Below, in pieces: positions 5,848-9,954 of a stretch of DNA of 9,954 nucleotides; the stretch's first letter is position 1; every line of letters begins with the position of its first letter. The translations under genes were made by a program, and so were the position numbers. The stretch covers positions 1 to 9,954 of the forward strand of contig CAKTMC010000029.1 in NCBI GenBank assembly GCA_934573735.1, given 5' to 3'. The notes beneath the pieces are model-generated. The model saw only the letters and a program-made list of their open reading frames with translations, had not been told where the DNA came from and made no database searches. This DNA is from an uncultured Oscillospiraceae bacterium. GTDB taxonomy: Bacteria; Bacillota; Clostridia; Oscillospirales; Oscillospiraceae.

Positions 5848-6780
5848 GTGGAACCATGGGAGGATGAACTGCTGTGGGATGATGATTTTTCCGATGAGGA
5901 AGAAGATACCGAGGAGCAAATAGAGGAAGCCGACCTTGAAATGGATGAGGATAGCTTTGCCGATTGGGAGGATTCGTCTGACACTGCGCCGGTGGATGAG
6001 ACGCTGGAAGAAGCGCTTGCAGAGGAACGCACGCTGGAGCTGGAGAGCGAGCTGGAGCAGGACGAGCATCCCAGAGACTATCATGCCGAGCTGGAGGACG
6101 AGGAGGAAGAAGCCGCGCCCACCAGTGAAAAACGACTCAAGCGGGAGATTCGTGCAGAGGCGTTGAAGCGTTTAGAGGAAGCAGCCCGGACAGAATCCGA
6201 TTTTCTGACTGTGGTAGACGAATGGAACAAGCTGGACAGGAACCGGGGGCGCCGGGAGCGTGACCACGAAAATCTGCGTGGAGACGTGCCGTTGGAGTTT
6301 CAGGCTGTACCTGATCCGAAGATTGCTCCCCTCTGGATGAATCTGCCAAGGTTCCGTCAGCTCTGTCAGGGAAACTTTCTCGACATCATCTTCTCCTGTC
6401 CCTATGAGCTGCACGAGCTGACAGCAAACCGGTTTCTCTCCAAGCTCTTCTTCACCCTCAGCGATGAACAGAAGGAAGTGCTGTATTACCTGTTCGTCAA
6501 GCAATACAGAACCACACGGCTTGCTGCCATCCGTGGGCAGTCCGACCGGAACATCCGAAAGCTGCGGATGACCATTCAGAAAAAGCTGCAAAGGCGGATG
6601 TATGAGCATCTGAGCGAAAAGCTGGAAAACGATCATGGACTTACGCTGCGGGAGCGAGAGTTCGTAGAGGAATATGAAGCACTGCTGCAAACCATGGGCA
6701 AAGATGCCGTGATCCGCCGGGAAAACAAAACCAAACCGAGAAAAAAGAAAACCGCCCTTGACGATGTCAAGGACGGTTGA
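5848..6780 (+). CDS. Sigma-70 region-4-like helix-turn-helix protein with a very acidic N-terminus (310 aa)
   Basis: Starts at GTG 5848, preceded by AGGAGGTGA at good spacing. Residues 1-90 are extremely acidic (runs such as DDDFSDEEED and EDEEEE) and probably disordered. A charged helix follows at 94-115. From about residue 150 the sequence resembles sigma-factor-like proteins I have seen in Firmicutes integrative elements: LPRFRQLCQGNFLDIIFSCPYELHELT, then a region-4-type helix-turn-helix TLSDEQKEVLYYLFVKQYRTTRLAAIRGQSDRNIRKLR (203-240). A canonical region 2 is not visible, so activity as a complete sigma factor is doubtful. A role as a transcription regulator that contacts RNA polymerase or -35 elements is more likely. 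The C-terminus is basic. Alternatives are an anti-sigma-type or DNA-mimic function for the acidic part. It heads the plus-strand module. Confidence 0.7.
   Translation: MEPWEDELLWDDDFSDEEEDTEEQIEEADLEMDEDSFADWEDSSDTAPVDETLEEALAEERTLELESELEQDEHPRDYHAELEDEEEEAAPTSEKRLKREIRAEALKRLEEAARTESDFLTVVDEWNKLDRNRGRRERDHENLRGDVPLEFQAVPDPKIAPLWMNLPRFRQLCQGNFLDIIFSCPYELHELTANRFLSKLFFTLSDEQKEVLYYLFVKQYRTTRLAAIRGQSDRNIRKLRMTIQKKLQRRMYEHLSEKLENDHGLTLREREFVEEYEALLQTMGKDAVIRRENKTKPRKKKTALDDVKDG
6741..6777 (-). terminator. Antisense-oriented intrinsic terminator at the end of the sigma-like gene
   Basis: The arms 6751-6762 and 6766-6777 pair at 11 of 12 positions around a 3-nt loop. Read on the minus strand the stem is followed by TTTCTTTTTT (complement of 6741-6750). 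It would stop transcription entering from the right on the minus strand, although no minus-strand gene lies just upstream. On the plus strand there is no T-tract after it. Confidence 0.5.
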
Positions 6781-6786
6781 TACAAT
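6758..6786 (+). promoter_or_regulatory. Consensus sigma-A promoter for the 302-aa gene and rhuM
   Basis: TTGACG (6758-6763) and TACAAT (6781-6786) have an exact 17-bp spacer. Transcription would start near 6793, about 45 nt before the ATG at 6837. The -35 lies inside the last codons of the sigma-like gene and inside the terminator hairpin. This gives the two downstream genes expression independent of the first gene. Confidence 0.7.
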
Positions 6787-6836
6787 AGTAATATGGTTAA
6801 TATATAGTTGGATTACGAGTTGAGAGGATCGACGCC

Positions 6837-7745
6837 ATGAAGAATCTCTTTGAGCAGTCCCGTTCCCATTGGGTGCGGTATGACCGCTATGAACTGAAAA
6901 CCGCCGCAGATGGGAAGCGGTACATCACGCCGGGAAAGAACGCTAAACCTGACATCTATAATCCCTTGAAGGAAGCGCCGGGAATCGTGCTGGATGCGCT
7001 GAATGTGGGAATGTTGATGATGAACCGCAGTCCGGAGGACGAGGTGGAAAAGGCCATTCTGGAGTTTGTGACGCATTACGGCCTGCTGGGCCTGATGACA
7101 GCGCTGCCCACCACGCCGTCCTTCATGGACTATGAGAAAGTATATCTGCCGAAAAACCATTTCATCAGGGCAGAATCCATGGAAACCGAGGACTATCTGG
7201 CGCTGTTCTATCCCTTTGACCAGCTGGATTTGGTCAAGAAGGGCATTGAGTCCAGCTGGAGCGTGTCCGGTGACCGCACGATGGTGGCGCTGACCATGAC
7301 CTTTGCAGATGAACCCATGGCGAAAACCATGAGCTTCCAGCGGGAGTACGCTGAACCGTATGAATGGGTGGCACAGCAGTTCAAGGACTGGGCCCTTACC
7401 CTGACCACATCTATTCTGTACTACAACGATTATAATCTGATCGACGAGGATACAAGAAATCTGTACCGCATGGGCATGGCCGCCTTTGGCGGCATTGCGC
7501 CCAGCTATCATATTGAGCTGCTGGACAAGCCGACCATCTATTGGGATTTCCACTCTCTGCTGCTGGGCATCCAGATGATGTTCAGCTTCCTGCTGGTGGA
7601 CGGAGAGAAGCCCCTGCGGCTGTGCAAGCACTGCCAGAAGGTGTTCCTGAGCAGCCGTTCCAATTCCGCATTTTGCAGTCCCCGGTGTAAGAATCAGTAT
7701 AATGTCTATAAGAGCCGGGGAAAGAAAAGCAGCGAAGAAGATTGA
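6837..7745 (+). CDS. Unknown protein with C-terminal zinc knuckle, tentatively DUF6076-like (302 aa)
   Basis: ATG at 6837 is preceded by GAGAGG at about 9 nt. I tentatively relate it to the DUF6076 group of Firmicutes proteins on overall look (IYWDFHSLLLGIQMMFSFLL followed by a Cys cluster), but this is from memory. The N-terminal ~250 residues are mixed alpha/beta with no catalytic motif I recognise. Residues 263-284 form a zinc knuckle: C263-x2-C266 ... C280-x3-C284, with the context FLSSRSNSAFC, then a basic tail. The knuckle follows the same pattern as the two at the end of the large recombinase in this window. It lies 11 nt upstream of rhuM, behind a consensus promoter, so the two are probably co-transcribed. 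No signal peptide is seen; the hydrophobic segment 238-254 is more likely a buried helix than a membrane span. Confidence 0.75.
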   Translation: MKNLFEQSRSHWVRYDRYELKTAADGKRYITPGKNAKPDIYNPLKEAPGIVLDALNVGMLMMNRSPEDEVEKAILEFVTHYGLLGLMTALPTTPSFMDYEKVYLPKNHFIRAESMETEDYLALFYPFDQLDLVKKGIESSWSVSGDRTMVALTMTFADEPMAKTMSFQREYAEPYEWVAQQFKDWALTLTTSILYYNDYNLIDEDTRNLYRMGMAAFGGIAPSYHIELLDKPTIYWDFHSLLLGIQMMFSFLLVDGEKPLRLCKHCQKVFLSSRSNSAFCSPRCKNQYNVYKSRGKKSSEED

Positions 7746-7756
7746 GGTGAAACGAC

Positions 7757-8782
7757 ATGGCAGACGCCAAGAAGGATAAACTGCAAATCCGCAACAGCAC
7801 AGTGGATTTCCTTGTGTTCACGAAAGATGCCCATGAGGATGGCATTGAGGTACGGGTACAGGATCACGACGTTTGGCTGACCCAAAAGGCTATTGCACAG
7901 CTTTTTGATGTAGACCGGAGCGTTGTGACAAAGCATCTGAAAAATGTATATGAAAGCGGTGAATTGCTCGAAGATGCAACTTGTGCAAATTTTGCACAAG
8001 TTGCGGATAACGGAAAAACCTATCACTATAAGTTCTACTCGCTGTCCGCCATCATTGCCGTAGGCTATCGAATCAATTCCGGCAGAGCCACGCAGTTCCG
8101 CCAGTGGGCAACCAATGTTCTGGACACCTTCACCAAGCAGGGCTATGTGCTGGATAAGAGCAGGCTCATCAATGGGCAGATTTTTGATGAGGACTACTTC
8201 GATCACCTGATTTCCGAGATTCAGGAGATTCGGGCCAGCGAACGGCGCTTTTACCAGAAAATCACGGATATTTACGCCACCGCTGTGGACTACTCTCTCG
8301 ATAGCCAGACTACAAAGGATTTCTTTGCTACAGTTCAGAATAAGATGCACTATGCCGTCCATGGCAGTACGGCGGCAGAGGTCATTATGGCACGAGCCGA
8401 TCACACCAAGGAACACATGGGGCTGACCTCATGGAAGAATGCTCCTGACGGCAAGATCGTCAAGGCAGATGTGTCCATTGCAAAAAATTACTTATCCATG
8501 GATGAAATGCAGGAGCTGAACGAAATCGTCACCATGTATCTGGATTACGCCACCCGACAGGCCAGACGGCACATCCCCATGACCATGGCAGATTGGGCCT
8601 CCAAGCTGGACGCTTTTCTGCAATTCAATGATGCAGAGATTCTGCAAAATAAGGGAAAAGTCACCGCTGCCATTGCAAAAGCCTTTGCTGAAAGCGAGTT
8701 TGAGCAGTACCGTGTCATTCAGGATCAGCTGTATCAGAGTGACTTTGACCGTCTGGTAGCCAGCACGGAACAAAAGAACTAA
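7757..8782 (+). CDS. RhuM family protein (341 aa)
   Basis: A member of the virulence RhuM family, full length for the group. Family signatures are WLTQKAIAQLFDVDRSVVTKHL (40-61), which is a winged helix-turn-helix-like segment, then TCANFAQV (75-82) and YSLSAIIAVGYRINSGRATQFRQWAT (94-119). The long C-terminal half is mostly helical. The biochemical function of the family is unknown. The name comes from a Salmonella pathogenicity-island gene, and members are common on mobile elements. The N-terminus resembles phage antirepressor-type DNA-binding domains, so a regulatory or toxin/defence role is possible. The start is set by GAGGTGAA overlapping the stop of the preceding gene, 11 nt upstream. 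The segment coding for DATCANFAQVA holds a perfect 29-bp palindrome. Confidence 0.9.
   Translation: MADAKKDKLQIRNSTVDFLVFTKDAHEDGIEVRVQDHDVWLTQKAIAQLFDVDRSVVTKHLKNVYESGELLEDATCANFAQVADNGKTYHYKFYSLSAIIAVGYRINSGRATQFRQWATNVLDTFTKQGYVLDKSRLINGQIFDEDYFDHLISEIQEIRASERRFYQKITDIYATAVDYSLDSQTTKDFFATVQNKMHYAVHGSTAAEVIMARADHTKEHMGLTSWKNAPDGKIVKADVSIAKNYLSMDEMQELNEIVTMYLDYATRQARRHIPMTMADWASKLDAFLQFNDAEILQNKGKVTAAIAKAFAESEFEQYRVIQDQLYQSDFDRLVASTEQKN
7976..8004. repeat. Perfect 29-bp palindrome inside rhuM
   Basis: GCAACTTGTGCAAA (7976-7989) and TTTGCACAAGTTGC (7991-8004) are exact reverse complements around a single T at 7990. It encodes the conserved TCANFAQV stretch of the RhuM family. It could be a protein-binding site (including self-binding by RhuM) or form an mRNA hairpin, though a 1-nt centre means the RNA loop would open a few pairs. 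Confidence 0.7.
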
Positions 8783-8790
8783 AACGCAGA

Positions 8791-8828
8791 AACGCCCGTT
8801 ATCGGCCATGCGGCCAATAACGGGCGTT
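8791..8828. terminator. Strong hairpin between convergent rhuM and tnpV
   Basis: Arms 8791-8807 and 8812-8828 pair over 17 positions with one mismatch around the loop ATGC. The hairpin begins 9 bp after the rhuM stop and ends 3 bp before the tnpV stop. On the minus strand it is followed by CTGCGTTTTAG, a short T-tract. On the plus strand the following sequence is not T-rich. It most likely terminates tnpV transcription, and perhaps both directions. Confidence 0.7.
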
Positions 8829-8830
8829 CA

Positions 8831-9202
8831 TCATTCATATACAAGCTCGGTCAAAACGATTTCCTCCGCGCGGCTGCGGATGCTGTTCATGCGGCGTACC
8901 CATTCCATTTGATTGGCAGCTTTGAGTGCTTCGGTCACGCCTTCTTGCTTCACCATTGCAGAAACGATGATTTCCATGCGCTCGTTGCAGGCTTGGTCGA
9001 TCTCCGCAAGGTGCCGATGCAGCGTTCCGCTTGTGAGCAGGTTTGCGTAGAGAATGGGGCGATGTTCTTTCAGATAGCTGCGGCGCATACGCCCGTATTT
9101 GCCAATCTGATATTCTGATTCATCTGGCAGGGAGAGACTTGGAATGAGATAATCGCCCTCCTGACGGTAAGTGCCACCCATCTGCTCAAATATCGATTTC
9201 AT
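8831..9202 (-). CDS. tnpV: TnpV family transposon protein (123 aa)
   Basis: Recognised from the family pattern: MKSIFEQMGGTYRQEGDYLIPSL at the start, IGKYGRMRRSYLKEHRPILYANLLTSGTLHRHLAEID (33-69) in the centre, and MEWVRRMNSIRSRAEEIV near the end. TnpV proteins accompany TnpX-type serine recombinases on Tn4451-like elements; their function is unknown. The protein is of normal length, soluble and largely helical. The ATG at 9202 has AAAGGAGC before it. The gene overlaps the open frame of the truncated recombinase by 17 bp, so the two are co-transcribed, and it ends just before the 8791-8828 hairpin. Confidence 0.88.
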   Translation of the reverse strand: MKSIFEQMGGTYRQEGDYLIPSLSLPDESEYQIGKYGRMRRSYLKEHRPILYANLLTSGTLHRHLAEIDQACNERMEIIVSAMVKQEGVTEALKAANQMEWVRRMNSIRSRAEEIVLTELVYE

Positions 9203-9503
9203 ATAAATCAGCTCCTTTTTGTGTTGATTTCCAGCGGTTATAAGGATTATTCTGTTCCTTTCCTACAACTGCTGTTCCATTCACCACAAATGAGCCGCAG
9301 TCATATGTATTAGGTGGGAGAAACCACCCTCTACATAGTAACTCTTGATTCTGAATACTGTTACTCTCTCCGTTCAAACCGTCGTCCTGCGAAAGGCGAC
9401 AGTAAAGGGCGATGATTTTTTCTTGATCTGTATTCTTATTGTTGACTGTCATAGCGTTTAACTCCTTTCCGACAGCCGAATCAAGCAATGGGGTATATGC
9501 CAT
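9186..9503 (-). pseudogene. N-terminal stub of a second large serine recombinase
   Basis: The frame can start at ATG 9503, overlapping the TnpW-like stop (TAATG), or at ATG 9452 with AAAGGAG before it. MTVNNKNTDQEKIIALYCRL followed by SQDDGLNGESNSIQNQ is the start of a TnpX/Tn1549-type serine recombinase, including the catalytic-serine motif YCRLSQDD. After QNQ, at about 9345, homology stops. The remaining ~50 codons (LLCRGWFLPPNTYDCG... to DLYEIDI) bear no relation to a recombinase and run into the tnpV start. The rest of the resolvase domain, the recombinase domain and the zinc ribbon are all missing, so it cannot be active. The cause is either insertion of another element here or a deletion. 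Confidence 0.8.
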
Positions 9504-9718
9504 TATATTGATTTCGGCTGCTCTTTTCGATTGTGCGGTTGCCTCCATTCCTTCTGAAGCAGCAGCTCCTTGAACTGCTCCAACACGCACTGCCGCCCCT
9601 TGGGGTCATAATGAGTCGTAACATCATAAACCGTGCCACCGATTTTCATATAAAAATGCGAGTCGGCATTGTTTTCAAAAAGATGATTATACGGATATTT
9701 TTGAATGAATTGTTCCAT
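9503..9718 (-). CDS. Second TnpW-like small protein (71 aa)
   Basis: Starts at ATG 9718 with GAGGAGGTG five bases upstream. The core FYMKIGGTVYDVTTHYDPKGRQCVLEQFKELLLQ has the same KIGGTxYxV layout as the TnpW protein at 5391-5693, but the sequences differ widely, so it is a separate lineage and not a recent duplicate. It lies directly upstream of the recombinase stub with a TAATG junction, the same tnpW-recombinase order as in the intact pair. It also follows the ParB-like gene by 12 bp. Family assignment is from the short motif only. Confidence 0.65.
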   Translation of the reverse strand: MEQFIQKYPYNHLFENNADSHFYMKIGGTVYDVTTHYDPKGRQCVLEQFKELLLQKEWRQPHNRKEQPKSI

Positions 9719-9730
9719 AGGGACACCTCC

Positions 9731-9954
9731 TCATCTTTCATCCCGATTGCGCTGGCGGATGAGATATTTGCGATAATGATCGCAAGCCTTGATGATAAAA
9801 TCTTCTGTTTTCTTTGCATCCAGCCCTTGCGGAAGAACCTCCCGCAGACGGGCGATGGGGACTTTCACCGTTTCTCGCTGGTTGGCTTTTTCCTCCGACA
9901 TAATGGTTTGGATGGCTGCCTTGGTCAGTGTTCCTTCCCGATCGGCCTTGTGCA
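9731..9954 (-). CDS. C-terminal part of a ParB-like protein, cut by the window edge
   Basis: The minus-strand frame is open from the right window edge to the TGA at 9731 and gives 73 residues. They include LTKAAIQTIMSEEKANQRETVKVPIARL and DAKKTEDFIIKACDHYRKYLIRQRNRDER, the pattern I associate with the C-terminus of ParB-like partition proteins of Tn1549-type integrative elements (helix LTxxAIxxIL, then a ...TEDFIIKAxxxY basic tail). The N-terminal nuclease/HTH domains lie outside the window, so the family call is provisional. It heads the minus-strand run that continues into the TnpW-like gene. Confidence 0.6.
   Translation of the reverse strand, partial: HKADREGTLTKAAIQTIMSEEKANQRETVKVPIARLREVLPQGLDAKKTEDFIIKACDHYRKYLIRQRNRDER

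Noticed and set aside
5769..6032. Serine-rich minus-strand open frame
   Set aside because: The Ser repeats are simply the complement of the GAG/GAA/GAT codons of the acidic protein.
7706..8416. Minus-strand open frame of 236 codons
   Set aside because: Antisense to rhuM, which carries clear family motifs.

Overview
The window looks like an accessory region of a gut-type Firmicute (class Clostridia). No host housekeeping gene, rRNA or tRNA is visible. Nearly every recognisable gene belongs to families carried by integrative elements of the Tn4451/Tn5397/Tn1549 kind: a large serine recombinase, TnpW, TnpV, an excisionase-like protein, a CHC2 zinc-finger primase-like protein, an SF3 helicase and a ParB tail. 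Ribosome binding sites are strong AGGAGG-type sequences and the coding is moderately GC-rich. The genus cannot be fixed from this sequence.

Layout. (1) 1-866, minus strand: the first codons of a gene at the left edge, a 100-aa conserved-looking small protein, a doubtful 49-aa ORF, and a 105-aa DNA-binding protein that joins an element-type N-terminus to an excisionase helix-turn-helix. (2) 867-1381: about 515 bp without a convincing gene, full of inverted repeats and iteron-like TGTACGGC boxes, and a candidate replication or transfer origin. (3) 1382-3284, minus: an SF3 (P4/D5-type) helicase overlapping a short CHC2 zinc-finger protein. (4) 3304-3341: an intrinsic terminator. (5) 3355-5693, minus: large serine recombinase translationally coupled to upstream tnpW. 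(6) 5694-5847: divergent control region. (7) 5848-8782, plus: an acidic sigma-region-4-like protein, a 302-aa protein with a C-terminal zinc knuckle, and a RhuM-family protein, the last two behind their own consensus promoter. (8) 8791-8828: strong hairpin between convergent units. (9) 8831-9954, minus: tnpV, the N-terminal stub of a second large serine recombinase, a second TnpW-like gene, and the C-terminus of a ParB-like protein.

Interpretation (inference). Units 1-5 resemble the replication and integration/excision core of a mobilisable element. Units 6-7 are cargo or regulatory genes facing the other way. Unit 9 looks like a different element whose recombinase lost everything after its first ~50 residues, either because another element inserted there or through a deletion. 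The region therefore reads as nested or fused mobile elements. The least explained parts are the iteron/hairpin region, the chimeric excisionase-like protein, the three-gene plus-strand module, and a perfect 29-bp palindrome inside the RhuM gene.
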